Source: Plantactinospora sp039889035 (GTDB lineage Bacteria > Actinomycetota > Actinomycetes > Mycobacteriales > Micromonosporaceae). From it: a DNA stretch of 64,000 nt. Location of the stretch: assembly GCA_039889035.1 (NCBI GenBank), contig JBDQQY010000021.1, forward strand, positions 1 to 64,000, in the 5' to 3' direction. A program made the position numbers and the translations under genes. Under the pieces are notes generated by a model. The model was not told the DNA's origin and made no database searches. It saw nothing but the letters and a program-made list of their open reading frames with translations. This document shows positions 7,772 through 16,617 of the stretch, one piece after another; position 1 is the stretch's first letter, and each line of letters starts with the position of its first letter.

Positions 7772-8749
7772 GTGTCCAGCACCGAATCCACCACCCGCCG
7801 TACCCGGCGGCTCTCCCGGCTCCCGCTGCTCGCCGCGGCCACCGCCGCCACGCTCGTGGGCAGTTCCCTGGTCGCCATGCCCAGCGCGTCGGCCGCCTCG
7901 TTCAACATGCAGGGTTGGGCGACCCAGTGCGGTGGCACCACCGGCGGCGGCAACGCCTCCCCGGTGACGGTCACCAGCGGCAGCCAACTGGTCAGCGAGA
8001 TGCAGGCCAGCGGCGCGCGCGTGATCCGAGTCTCCGGCAGCCTGTCGATCAGCGGCATGCAGAAGGTCGCCGCCAACAAGACCATCATCGGTGTGGGCAG
8101 CGGTGCCGCCATCACCGGTGGCGGGCTCAACGTCGCCAGCGTCAGCAACGTCATCATCCGGAACATCAACTTCCGGAACTGGAGCGACGACGCGATCAAC
8201 GTGCAGTACTCGACCCGGGTCTGGATCGACCACAACAGCTTCAGCAACGGCTCCGACGGCGCGGTCGACATCAAGCGGGCCTCGGACTGCGCCACCGTCT
8301 CCTGGAACCGGGTCTTCGACCACGACAAGTCGTTCCTGCTCGGCCACTCCGACGACAACGCGAGCGAGGACCGCGGTCGGCTGCGGGTGACGTACCACCA
8401 CAACTGGTTCGACGGCTCCGAGCAGCGGCACCCCCGGGTCCGGTTCGGCAACCCGGTGCACGTCTTCAACAACTACTACGCCAACGTCGGCGGTTACGGC
8501 GTCGCCTCCACCGAGGGCGCCGGTGTGCTCGTCGAGGGCAACTACTTCGAGAACACCGACGACCCGTACCACCTCGGTGAGGCGGACTCCGGCCCCGGCA
8601 CCCTGGTCGCCCGGAACAACCACTTCGTGAGCTCCGGCAGCGGCCAGGCCGGCGGCAGCGTCGCAGGCCTTCCGTACAGCGTCAGCGTCGACCCGGCCGC
8701 CAACGTGAAGTCCATCGTCACCGGCGGCGCCGGCACCGGCCGGATCTGA
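7772..8749 (+). CDS. Secreted pectate lyase, family PL1
   Basis: A 325-residue exported polysaccharide lyase. The GTG start has GGAGG at 7760-7764. The N-terminus is a basic region (TTRRTRRLSRL) and hydrophobic core ending MPSASA, a signal peptide of about 41 residues. The mature part is a right-handed parallel beta-helix of PL1 type, with the calcium-site strand WIDHNSFSNGSDGAVDIKR and the catalytic arginine region RHPRVRFGNPVHVFNNYY. It would cleave polygalacturonate by beta-elimination outside the cell. It is monocistronic, between a regulated promoter and a strong terminator, and is unrelated to its lipid-gene neighbours. Confidence 0.92.
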   Translation: MSSTESTTRRTRRLSRLPLLAAATAATLVGSSLVAMPSASAASFNMQGWATQCGGTTGGGNASPVTVTSGSQLVSEMQASGARVIRVSGSLSISGMQKVAANKTIIGVGSGAAITGGGLNVASVSNVIIRNINFRNWSDDAINVQYSTRVWIDHNSFSNGSDGAVDIKRASDCATVSWNRVFDHDKSFLLGHSDDNASEDRGRLRVTYHHNWFDGSEQRHPRVRFGNPVHVFNNYYANVGGYGVASTEGAGVLVEGNYFENTDDPYHLGEADSGPGTLVARNNHFVSSGSGQAGGSVAGLPYSVSVDPAANVKSIVTGGAGTGRI

Positions 8750-8796
8750 CCGTCGGCACGGCGTCGGCCGATCCGACCCGCGCCACCGGCGACGTG

Positions 8797-8832
8797 ACGG
8801 GTGCTCCGGTCCCACCGGACCGGAGCACCCGT
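8797..8832 (+). terminator. Terminator hairpin after pectate lyase
   Basis: A perfect 16-bp stem (ACGGGTGCTCCGGTCC and its complement) with a 4-base loop, 47 bp after the stop codon. No long T tract follows, as is common in actinobacteria. It could also stop transcripts of the convergent TetR gene. Confidence 0.75.
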
Positions 8833-8926
8833 ACCCCGTTTCCGCCGACAGGCCGGCGCTGCCATCGGTGAAGAGCGCGATCGGTCAGACGGCGACGGGC
8901 AGTGTCGGGCCGGAGGACGGAGGCGC

Positions 8927-9583
8927 TCAGTCCGGCGGGGCGGCCGGCGGTCGCCAGGGACGGCCGGCGAGCAGGTTGCCGGCGCCGGTCCAGGCGAAGG
9001 CCATCATCCGGCCGGCCATCGCATCCGGGTCAGCCTCGGGGTGGTCGGCCAGCCAGTCCGCGACCGACTCCGAGGCACCGACCAGGGCGTACGCCATGAC
9101 CTCCAGCTCGGGCGCGCTGACCTCGCGGCCGTCGGCGGCCAGGCCCCGGGCGAGCATCCCGGCGACCACCTCGATGATCCGGCTCCGCATCGCGGTCAGT
9201 TCGCCGGCGAACGGCCGCTCGCCCCGGGCCTGCCGGTAGAGAACGGCCCAACCGTCCCGGTGCGCCCCGACGAACCGGAAGAACGCCCGCAGGCCGCGCC
9301 AGAGCCGCTCCTCGAACGGCACGTCCGGTACGTCCGGTACGACCGCGCCGACGATCGCCTCCACCAGCCGGGTCCCCTCCCGGTGCAGGCAGGCGGTGAA
9401 AAGCTCCTCCTTGGACCCGAGATAGGCGTAGACCATGGGTTTGGAGATGCCCGCCTCGTCGGCGATCTCGTCCATGCTCGCCGCGTGGAAGCCACGCCGG
9501 GAGAAGACCTTGACCGCGGCGTCGAGCATCTGCTGCTCCCGTACGGCCCGGGGCAGCCGCCGGAAGGCGGGCGAAGTCGACAC
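8927..9583 (-). CDS. TetR-family repressor, likely of fatty-acid genes
   Basis: A 218-residue one-domain regulator. Residues 10-65 form a TetR helix-turn-helix: ILDAAVKVFSRRGFHAAS-like start (here MLDAAVKVFSRRGFHAASMD), then EIADEAGISKPMVYAYLGSK. The remaining helical domain should bind an effector such as an acyl-CoA. It starts at GTG 9583 and diverges from the SCP2 operon. Two TTACNCGCGNGTAA-like sites lie between the two starts, and a third copy lies between fadA2 and fabG4 about 4.5 kb away. This suggests autoregulation plus control of both lipid gene sets. The effector is not deducible. Confidence 0.9.
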   Translation of the reverse strand: MSTSPAFRRLPRAVREQQMLDAAVKVFSRRGFHAASMDEIADEAGISKPMVYAYLGSKEELFTACLHREGTRLVEAIVGAVVPDVPDVPFEERLWRGLRAFFRFVGAHRDGWAVLYRQARGERPFAGELTAMRSRIIEVVAGMLARGLAADGREVSAPELEVMAYALVGASESVADWLADHPEADPDAMAGRMMAFAWTGAGNLLAGRPWRPPAAPPD

Positions 9584-9596
9584 CTTGCGAGCTTAC

Positions 9597-9626
9597 CTAC
9601 TCGTGCGTAAGGTTACGCGCGAGTAA
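9597..9626. promoter_or_regulatory. Double TetR operator upstream of SCP2 operon
   Basis: Two 14-bp sites 16 bp apart centre to centre: CTACTCGTGCGTAA (9597-9610, degenerate) and TTACGCGCGAGTAA (9613-9626, symmetrical except at the two free positions). They begin 14 bp before the TetR GTG and lie about 54 bp before the SCP2 ATG, suitable for divergent repression. Confidence 0.6.
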
Positions 9627-9679
9627 CCAATAATGTTGACCGGAGAGCAACCGTCTCCAGCAGCCCGGAGGGCCTTCGC

Positions 9680-10132
9680 ATGACCGACTTCGACCCGGCG
9701 AACTTCGCCTCGCTCGAGCCCAAGCAGTTCGCCCAGATCGTCAAGTCCACCCCGGACGACAAGCTGGCCGAAGTGATGAGCGGCGACCTGCGCGGCACGG
9801 TCCTCGACGCGGTGTTCGGCCGGATGCCGACGCTGTTCCGGGCCGACCGGGCCGGCAACACCAACACGGTCCTGCACTGGACCATCACCGGCCGACCCGA
9901 TGGCGGCTCCGACACCTACGAGATCGTCATCGAGAACGGGGCCTGCCAGGTCTCGGAGACGCCGCAGCGGGACCCGAAGCTCACCCTCACGATGGGCCCG
10001 GTCGAGTTCCTCAAGATCGTTTCCGGTGGCGCCAACCCGGTGATGATGTTCATGACCGGCAAGCTGAAGGCAAAGGGTGACCTCGGGCTCGCGGCCAACA
10101 TCGCCAACCTGTTCGACATCCCGAAGGCCTGA
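9680..10132 (+). CDS. SCP2 sterol-carrier domain protein
   Basis: A 150-residue stand-alone SCP-2-type lipid-binding domain, with strands such as TVLHWTITGRPDGGSDTYEI and the hydrophobic helix PVEFLKIVSGGANPVMMFMT near the C-terminus. Such proteins bind acyl-CoA or sterol-like lipids and present them to enzymes; here the partners are probably the acyl-CoA dehydrogenase and ligase downstream. It is the first gene of the operon behind the double TetR operator and is 67 bp ahead of the dehydrogenase start. No signal peptide is present, so it acts in the cytoplasm. Confidence 0.88.
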   Translation: MTDFDPANFASLEPKQFAQIVKSTPDDKLAEVMSGDLRGTVLDAVFGRMPTLFRADRAGNTNTVLHWTITGRPDGGSDTYEIVIENGACQVSETPQRDPKLTLTMGPVEFLKIVSGGANPVMMFMTGKLKAKGDLGLAANIANLFDIPKA

Positions 10133-10199
10133 CCCCGACCCCGGGCCGGCAGAGCCGGCACCGGGGGACCGACCCGACGACCGACGACGAGGGGACGGC

Positions 10200-11414
10200 G
10201 TGACCGAGTTCTCGCTCGACCTGAACGAAGAGCAGCGGGACCTGCGCGACTGGGTGCACGGCTTCGCCGCCGAGATCGTGCGCCCGGCCGCGGCCGAGTG
10301 GGACGCCCGTGAGGAGACCCCCTGGCCGGTGATCCAGGAGGCGGCGAAGGTCGGACTGTACGGCTTCGAGTTCATCGCGAACTGCTGGGCCGACCCGACC
10401 GGCCTCTCCCTGCCGCTCGCCAACGAGGAACTCTTCTGGGGCGACGCCGGGATCGGCATGGCCCTCTTCGGCACCACCCTCGCGGTCGCCGCGATCTACG
10501 GCTCCGGCACCCCCGAGCAACTGGTCGAATGGGTGCCGCAGTGCTACGGCGAGGCCGACCGGCCGGCGGTGGCGGCGTTCTGCACCACGGAGCCGGAAGC
10601 CGGGTCCGACGTCTCCGCCATGCGTACCCGGGCCCGCTACGACGAGGCCACCGACGAGTGGGTGCTGACCGGGCAGAAGGCGTACGCCACCAACGGCGGG
10701 ATCGCCGCCGTGCACGTGGTGACCGCCTCGGTGGAGCCGGAACTCGGCTCCCGGGGGCAGGCCGCGTTCGTGGTGCCGCCCGGCACCGAGGGACTGACCG
10801 CGTCCAAGAAGCTGCGCAAGCTCGGCTTGCGCGCCTCGCACACCGCCGACGTCTTCCTGGACGAGGTACGGGTGCCGGGCCGTTGCCTGCTCGGCGGGCG
10901 CGAGGCACTGCGCGAACGGCTCGACCGGGCCCGCTCCGGCCAGCGCGGCAACAGCCAGGCGGCGATGCGTACCTTCGAACTCTCCCGGCCCACGGTCGGC
11001 GCGCAGGCGATCGGGGTGGCCCGGGCGGCGTACGAATATTCCCTGGCGTACGCCCAGGAGCGGGTCCAGTTCGGCCGGCCGATCATCGAGAACCAGGCGA
11101 TCGCGTTCCAGCTCGCGGACATGCGGATGGAGATCGACGCCGCCCGGCTGCTGGTCTGGCGGGCCGCGTGGATGGGGCGGAACAACCGCCCGTTCAGTGC
11201 GGGCGAGGGCTCGATGTCCAAGCTCAAGGCCGGCGAGGTGGCGGTCTCGGTGACCGACAGGGCGGTGCAGATTCTCGGCGGCGCCGGCTTCCTGCGCGAG
11301 CACCCGGTCGAGCGCTGGTACCGGGACGCCAAGATCTACACCATCTTCGAGGGGACGTCGGAGATCCAGCGGCTGGTCATCTCCCGGGCCATCTCCGGGC
11401 GCCAGATCCGCTGA
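10200..11414 (+). CDS. Acyl-CoA dehydrogenase
   Basis: A 404-residue flavoprotein that introduces the 2,3-double bond into acyl-CoA. The N-terminal helical domain starts LNEEQRDLRDWVHGFAAE. The central FAD-contacting stretch is AAFCTTEPEAGSDVSAM, and the C-terminal domain carries the catalytic base Glu384 in YTIFEGTSEIQ. GTG at 10200 was chosen because homology begins directly after it. It is followed after 113 bp by an acyl-CoA ligase, so the operon could activate a fatty acid, carry it (SCP2) and start its oxidation. Chain length preference is unknown. Confidence 0.92.
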   Translation: MTEFSLDLNEEQRDLRDWVHGFAAEIVRPAAAEWDAREETPWPVIQEAAKVGLYGFEFIANCWADPTGLSLPLANEELFWGDAGIGMALFGTTLAVAAIYGSGTPEQLVEWVPQCYGEADRPAVAAFCTTEPEAGSDVSAMRTRARYDEATDEWVLTGQKAYATNGGIAAVHVVTASVEPELGSRGQAAFVVPPGTEGLTASKKLRKLGLRASHTADVFLDEVRVPGRCLLGGREALRERLDRARSGQRGNSQAAMRTFELSRPTVGAQAIGVARAAYEYSLAYAQERVQFGRPIIENQAIAFQLADMRMEIDAARLLVWRAAWMGRNNRPFSAGEGSMSKLKAGEVAVSVTDRAVQILGGAGFLREHPVERWYRDAKIYTIFEGTSEIQRLVISRAISGRQIR

Positions 11415-11527
11415 CCGGCCCGGTCGCGGTGGCGATCGAGCCCGGCCCCGGCCGAGCCGGCCCGGTGCCGTCCCGACCGGCGAGCCCCCTTCCCGGAAAG
11501 CAGAACGACACCCAGCGGAGCCGCTCC

Positions 11528-13117
11528 TTGCCCTCGGACCTCGCGTTTCTCGTCACCACGCTGACCCGGCGCGGGCTGCTCAAGCCCGGCTCGCCCCGGC
11601 GGGTCGCGGCGCAGCTCGGCGCGCTGCGGAACTGGGGGTTCAGCCTGGCCGGCGAACTGCGCCAGGCGGCGGCCCGGGATCCGGACCGGGTCGCGCTGAT
11701 CGACGAGGAGCACGGCGAGATCAGCTACCGGGAGCTGCTGGACCGGGCCGAACGGCTGGCCCGGTCGCTGCGGGCCCGCTACGGCGTCACGGAGGGCGAC
11801 CGGATCGGGGTGCTCTGCCGCAACCACTCCGGGCTGGTGGAGACCGCCCTCGCCGGCGGCCTGCTCGGCGCCGACATCGTGCTGGTGAACACCGGTCTCT
11901 CCGGGGCGCAGCTCGCGACCGTCGCCGAGGAGCAACGGATCCGGCTGCTGGTGCACGACGCCGAGTTCCTCGACCGGGTGGTCGGGCTGCCGGCGGAGGT
12001 GGAGCGGGTCGACGACCGGGAGTACCCGGACCTGGTCGCCGGGGCACCGCTGGGCGAACTGCGCCCGCCGGGCCGGGACGGCCGGACCATCGTGCTCACC
12101 TCCGGCACCAGCGGTACGCCGAAGGGTGCCCGCCGGCCCACCCCGAGCGGCCTCGGCCCGCTGGTAGCGATCATCGGCCGGATCCCGCTGCACAACGGGG
12201 TCCGGATGATGATCGCCGCCCCGCTCTTCCACACCTGGGGGTACGCCGCGCTCCAGATGGCCTTCGCGCTGCGCGGCACCGTCGTGCTGCACCGCAGGTT
12301 CGAGCCGCTGGCCGCGCTGGCGGCGGTGCAACGGCACTCCTGCACGGCGCTGTTCGCCGTACCGGTGATGGTGCAGCGGCTGCTGGAGGTACCGCCGCCG
12401 GCCACCCGACCACCGCTGGAGGTGGTCGCGGTGAGCGGTTCGGCGCTGCCCGGCGGGCTGGCCACCCGGTTCATGGATCGCTACGGCGACGTGCTCTACA
12501 ACCTGTACGGCTCCACCGAGGTCTCCTGGGCCGCCATCGCCACCCCGGCCGAGCTGCGCCGGGCGCCGACCACCGCCGGTCGGCCGCCGCACGGCACCCG
12601 GCTGGTGATCGTCGACCGGCGGGGCGAGCCGACCCCGACCGGCCGGGTCGGCCGGATCCTGGTCGGCAACGAGCTGCTCTTCGAGGGGTACACGGCGGGC
12701 GGCCCGGAGCAGGAGGGTCGGGGTGGTCCGGTGCACGGGCGCCTGCTGGACACCGGCGACCTCGGCCACCTGGACGCCGACGGGCTGCTCTACGTGGACG
12801 GCCGCGCCGACGACATGATCGTCTCCGGTGGCGAGAACGTCCACCCGTCCGAGGTGGAGAACCTGCTCGCCGAGCTGCCCCAGGTACGCGAGGTGGCGGT
12901 GATCGGCGTTCCGGACCGGACGTACGGGCAGCGGCTGGCGGCGTACCTGGTGCTGCACCCGGGCGAGACGCTCGACCCGGACGCGGTACGCGAGTACGTC
13001 CGCCGCTACCGCGCCCGGTTCTCGGTGCCCCGGGACGTGCTCTTCGTACCGGCCCTGCCGCGCAACGCGACCGGCAAGGTGCTGACCCGGGAGCTGCGCC
13101 GCCACCACCGCGCCTGA
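11528..13117 (+). CDS. Acyl-CoA synthetase (FadD-like)
   Basis: A 529-residue adenylate-forming enzyme. The ATP-binding P-loop motif TIVLTSGTSGTPKG lies at 187-200, YGSTE follows in the centre, then DTGDLGHLDADG, and the C-terminal RNATGKVLTREL contains the adenylation lysine. It would join a carboxylic acid to CoA through an acyl-AMP. The TTG start at 11528 is preceded by GGAG at 11517-11520 with 7-base spacing; an in-frame GTG about 100 bp upstream is a weaker alternative. The stop codon directly abuts the stop of the convergent lipoprotein gene. The substrate is probably a medium or long-chain acid, judged from the operon only. Confidence 0.9.
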   Translation: MPSDLAFLVTTLTRRGLLKPGSPRRVAAQLGALRNWGFSLAGELRQAAARDPDRVALIDEEHGEISYRELLDRAERLARSLRARYGVTEGDRIGVLCRNHSGLVETALAGGLLGADIVLVNTGLSGAQLATVAEEQRIRLLVHDAEFLDRVVGLPAEVERVDDREYPDLVAGAPLGELRPPGRDGRTIVLTSGTSGTPKGARRPTPSGLGPLVAIIGRIPLHNGVRMMIAAPLFHTWGYAALQMAFALRGTVVLHRRFEPLAALAAVQRHSCTALFAVPVMVQRLLEVPPPATRPPLEVVAVSGSALPGGLATRFMDRYGDVLYNLYGSTEVSWAAIATPAELRRAPTTAGRPPHGTRLVIVDRRGEPTPTGRVGRILVGNELLFEGYTAGGPEQEGRGGPVHGRLLDTGDLGHLDADGLLYVDGRADDMIVSGGENVHPSEVENLLAELPQVREVAVIGVPDRTYGQRLAAYLVLHPGETLDPDAVREYVRRYRARFSVPRDVLFVPALPRNATGKVLTRELRRHHRA

Positions 13118-13714
13118 CTAGACCATCGGGATCTCGTGGACCAGTGCCGAGGCGGTCAGGGTCTTCGACCGCACCTCGCCGCCGCCGCCGACCGTTCGGA
13201 GCTGGTAGGTGTGCTTGACGTACTCGCCGGGGACGCCCGCGCACGGGAAGTCGATGGTCGCGGTGCCGACCGCCGGATAGGTGTCGTAGATCCCGGGTCC
13301 GTCGACGGAGAGGGTCACCTTGTCGGTGCCGGTCACCTTCCACTCCAGGATCACCGGCACCCCGGGGATGCGGTTGACGTTCGTGCCCTGGTCGCACTGC
13401 GGCTTCTGCTTGATCCGGTAGTAGACGATCGTCGGGCCGCTCGGCTTCTTGCCCGTCGTACCGCTGTTGTCGCTGCCACCGCCGGTGTTACCGCCACCGC
13501 CGGGCTGGCCGCCCTGGCCCGCCGGGCTGCCGGTCGGTGCCGGCGTCGCGGCCGTCGCGTCCGGCGGGGCGCTGCCCAGGCCCGCGTCGCCGGTGGCCGG
13601 CGCCGAGCTGGCCGGAGCGGACCCACCGGTCTCGATCGTCACACAACCGGTCGCCGCGACCACGATCGCGCCGCCGAGGGCGACCAGGGCCGCCCGAGTC
13701 AGGTACCTGTGCAT
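13118..13714 (-). CDS. Lipoprotein with low-complexity linker
   Basis: A 198-residue lipoprotein. The signal peptide MHRYLTRAALVALGG ends in the lipobox VAATGC. A Gly/Ser/Pro/Ala-rich linker (about 30-90) leads to a ~105-residue beta-rich domain containing VILEWKVTGTDKVTLSVDGP and two cysteines, resembling an Ig-like fold. It should be anchored outside the membrane. It is the last gene of the purA-purD strand, 156 bp after purD. Function unknown. Confidence 0.8.
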   Translation of the reverse strand: MHRYLTRAALVALGGAIVVAATGCVTIETGGSAPASSAPATGDAGLGSAPPDATAATPAPTGSPAGQGGQPGGGGNTGGGSDNSGTTGKKPSGPTIVYYRIKQKPQCDQGTNVNRIPGVPVILEWKVTGTDKVTLSVDGPGIYDTYPAVGTATIDFPCAGVPGEYVKHTYQLRTVGGGGEVRSKTLTASALVHEIPMV

Positions 13715-13870
13715 GGTCGCTCCTCCGCCACTGGGATCCCCCGAGACCGACGGCCGGGGGTGATCTCACGGTAGGAAACCCGGTGCGATCGGCGAATCAC
13801 GGTTTCGTGCCAGCACGCGCGGGGCGGGTACCGGGGGCGGGCGCACCCGCGGGCGGGTGCCGAAGGGGGC

Positions 13871-15160
13871 TCAGCCGGCCGAGGGCTCCACCCGGTCGGG
13901 GGCGGCGAGCCGACCCGCCGCGGCGAGCGCCGCGATGTCGGTCCGGTGGTGCGCTCCCGGCAGGCCGATCTTGGAGAGCAGCTCGTAGGCGGCCAGCCGG
14001 GCGGCGGCGACGTCGGCGCCGAGGCCGGTACCGGAGAGGACCCGGCCCCCGGCGGAGACCAGTGCGCCGTCCGAGGCGCGGCGCGCGGTGCCGGCGTGCA
14101 CGATCCCGGCCCGCTCGGCGCCGGTGATCACGTCACCGGTCCTGGGTGTGTCCGGATAGCCTTCGGAGGCGAGCACGACGGTGACCGCCGCACCGGCCCG
14201 CCAGCGCAGCGGCGGATGCGCGGCCAGTGTGCCGGTGGCCGCCGCGTGCAGCAGGCCGGCGAGCGGCGTCTCCAGCAGCGCGAGTACGACCTGCGTCTCC
14301 GGGTCGCCGAACCGCGCGTTGAACTCGATCACCCGTGGCCCGTGCCGGGTGATGGCGAGCCCGACGTAGAGCAGCCCGCCGAACGGGGTGCCCCGGCGTC
14401 GCATCTCGGCCAGGGTCGGCTCGACCACCGTGGCCATCACCTCGTCGACGGTGCCCGGGGGCAGCCACGGCAATGGCGCGTACGCCCCCATGCCACCGGT
14501 GTTCGGGCCGGTGTCGCCGTCGCCGACCCGCTTGAAGTCCTGGGCCGGCAGCAGCGGCAGCGCGGTCTCGCCGTCGGTGACGACGAAGAGCGAGACCTCG
14601 GGGCCGGCCAGGTATTCCTCGACGACGACCCGGCCGCATGCGGCGGCGTGGTCGAGCGCGGCCGACCGGTCCTCGGTGACCACCACGCCCTTGCCGGCGG
14701 CGAGTCCGTCGTCCTTGACCACGTACGGCGGGCCGAACTCGTCGAGCGCCTGCGCCACCAGGGCGGACCCGACGCCGGTACCGGGGGTGTCGACCATCCG
14801 CGCCCGGGCCGTCGGGACACCGGCCGCCGCCATCACGTCCTTGGCGAACGCCTTGGAGCCCTCGATCCGGGCCGCCGCGCCGGACGGACCGAAGCAGGCG
14901 ATGCCCTTTGCGCGTACCGCGTCGGCGACCCCGGCGACCAGCGGCGCCTCCGGACCGACGACGACCAGGTCGGCCTGGACCTCGACGGCGAGCGCCGCGA
15001 CCGACGCCGGATCGGTGGCCTGTACCGGACGCAGTTCCGCGACCGCGGCGATGCCGGGGTTGCCCGGTGCGGCGATCAACTGGTCGACGGCCGGGTCGGC
15101 GGCCAGGCCGAGCGCCAGAGCATGCTCCCGCCCGCCGCCACCGATGAGTAGTACGCGCAC
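13871..15160 (-). CDS. purD: Phosphoribosylamine-glycine ligase
   Basis: A 429-residue GAR synthetase, the second step of purine synthesis. It opens MRVLLIGGGGREHALALGL (the first codon is GTG), followed by the ATP-grasp domain with KDDGLAAGKGVVV, GPEVSLFVVTDG, the Mg site VIEFNARFGDPETQ, and a C-terminal PurD domain. Length is normal. It lies 32 bp after purA on the same strand and is probably co-transcribed with it. A second GTG two codons upstream is possible. Confidence 0.96.
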   Translation of the reverse strand: MRVLLIGGGGREHALALGLAADPAVDQLIAAPGNPGIAAVAELRPVQATDPASVAALAVEVQADLVVVGPEAPLVAGVADAVRAKGIACFGPSGAAARIEGSKAFAKDVMAAAGVPTARARMVDTPGTGVGSALVAQALDEFGPPYVVKDDGLAAGKGVVVTEDRSAALDHAAACGRVVVEEYLAGPEVSLFVVTDGETALPLLPAQDFKRVGDGDTGPNTGGMGAYAPLPWLPPGTVDEVMATVVEPTLAEMRRRGTPFGGLLYVGLAITRHGPRVIEFNARFGDPETQVVLALLETPLAGLLHAAATGTLAAHPPLRWRAGAAVTVVLASEGYPDTPRTGDVITGAERAGIVHAGTARRASDGALVSAGGRVLSGTGLGADVAAARLAAYELLSKIGLPGAHHRTDIAALAAAGRLAAPDRVEPSAG

Positions 15161-15192
15161 GACCACCGATCCTACGGCCCCGGCCGGACCCG

Positions 15193-16491
15193 CTAGCTTC
15201 TGGCCGGGATCAGCTCGTGCCGGACGATGTTCTCCTCCCGGCCGGGGCCGACGCCGACCACGCTGACCCGGGTCCGGCACAGCTCCTCGATCCGGGCCAG
15301 GTAGCGACGGGCGTTCTCCGGCAGCTCCGCCTCGGAGCGCGCCTTGGAGATGTCCTCCCACCAGCCGTCCAGCTCCTCGTAGATCGGCTTGGCGTGGTGG
15401 ATCGCGGTCTGCGTCATCGGCATGTCGTCGTACCGCTTGCCGTCGATCTCGTAACCGACGCAGATCGGTACCTTCTCCATTCCGGAGAGGACGTCGAGCT
15501 TGGTGACGACCAGGTCGGTGATGCCGTTGAGCCGGACGGCATACCGGCCGATCACCGCGTCGAACCAGCCGCACCGACGCTCCCGGCCGGTGGTGGTGCC
15601 GTACTCGGCGCCGACCTTGCGCAGGTGCGCGCCGTTGTCGTCGAAGAGCTCGGTCGGGAACGGCCCCGAACCGACCCGGGTGGTGTACGCCTTCGTCACC
15701 CCGATCACCTGGTTGATCGCCATCGGCGGGATGCCGGCCCCGACACAGGCGCCGCCGACCGTCGGGTTGGACGAGGTGACGAAGGGGTACGTGCCGTGGT
15801 CCATGTCGAGCATGGTGGCCTGGGCACCCTCCAGCAGCACCGTCTCGCCCCGGTCCAGGGCGTCCCAGAGGATCACCCGGGTCTCCGCGATGTACGGCCG
15901 CAGCCGCTCCGCGTAGCCGAGGTATTCCTCGGTCACCGCGTCCACGTCCAGCGCCTTGCGGTTGTAGACCTTGAACAGCATCTGGTTCTTCTCGCGCAGC
16001 GCGAGTTCCAGCTTCTTGCGCAGGATGCCCGGGTCGAGCAGGTCCTGCACCCGGATGCCCATCCGGGCCACCTTGTCGCCGTACGCCGGGCCGATGCCCC
16101 GGCCGGTGGTGCCGATCCGGGACGAGCCGAGGTAGCGCTCGACCACCCGGTCCAGCGCCCGGTGGTGCGGCATGATCAGGTGCGCGTCGCCGGAGATCCG
16201 CAGCCGGGAGACGTCCACGCCCCGCTCGGCCAGCCCGTCGATCTCGGAGATCAGCACCTTCGGGTCGACGACCACGCCGTTGCCGATCACGATCACCGCG
16301 CTCGGCGAGAGCGCGCCCGACGGCATCAGGTGCAGCGCGTACTTCTGCCCGTCCGGGGTCACCACCGTGTGCCCGGCGTTGTTGCCGCCGGAGTAACGGA
16401 CGACGTAGTCGACCCGGTCACCCAGCAGGTCGGTAACCTTGCCCTTGCCCTCGTCGCCCCACTGCGCCCCGATGAGCACGATCGCCGGCAT
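15193..16491 (-). CDS. purA: Adenylosuccinate synthetase
   Basis: A 432-residue enzyme converting IMP, aspartate and GTP to adenylosuccinate. It begins MPAIVLIGAQWGDEGKGK, containing the GTP-binding loop and catalytic Asp and His. Further signatures are RYSGGNNAGHTV, GTTGRGIGPAYGDK and the C-terminal guanine region near TKLDVLSG. ATG at 16491 has GGAGG just upstream. It diverges from the diacylglycerol-kinase-like gene and is followed by purD. Confidence 0.97.
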   Translation of the reverse strand: MPAIVLIGAQWGDEGKGKVTDLLGDRVDYVVRYSGGNNAGHTVVTPDGQKYALHLMPSGALSPSAVIVIGNGVVVDPKVLISEIDGLAERGVDVSRLRISGDAHLIMPHHRALDRVVERYLGSSRIGTTGRGIGPAYGDKVARMGIRVQDLLDPGILRKKLELALREKNQMLFKVYNRKALDVDAVTEEYLGYAERLRPYIAETRVILWDALDRGETVLLEGAQATMLDMDHGTYPFVTSSNPTVGGACVGAGIPPMAINQVIGVTKAYTTRVGSGPFPTELFDDNGAHLRKVGAEYGTTTGRERRCGWFDAVIGRYAVRLNGITDLVVTKLDVLSGMEKVPICVGYEIDGKRYDDMPMTQTAIHHAKPIYEELDGWWEDISKARSEAELPENARRYLARIEELCRTRVSVVGVGPGREENIVRHELIPARS

Positions 16492-16617
16492 CTCTAAACC
16501 CGCCTCCAGGGGGCTCGGGTGCCAGGTGGCGACCGCGTGGCGAGCCCGAGGTGTCAGGCTAACAAAAAGTGACGACCCGGCCGGCAGAGGCCGGCTGGCG
16601 GCAGGAGGCGACTCCCG

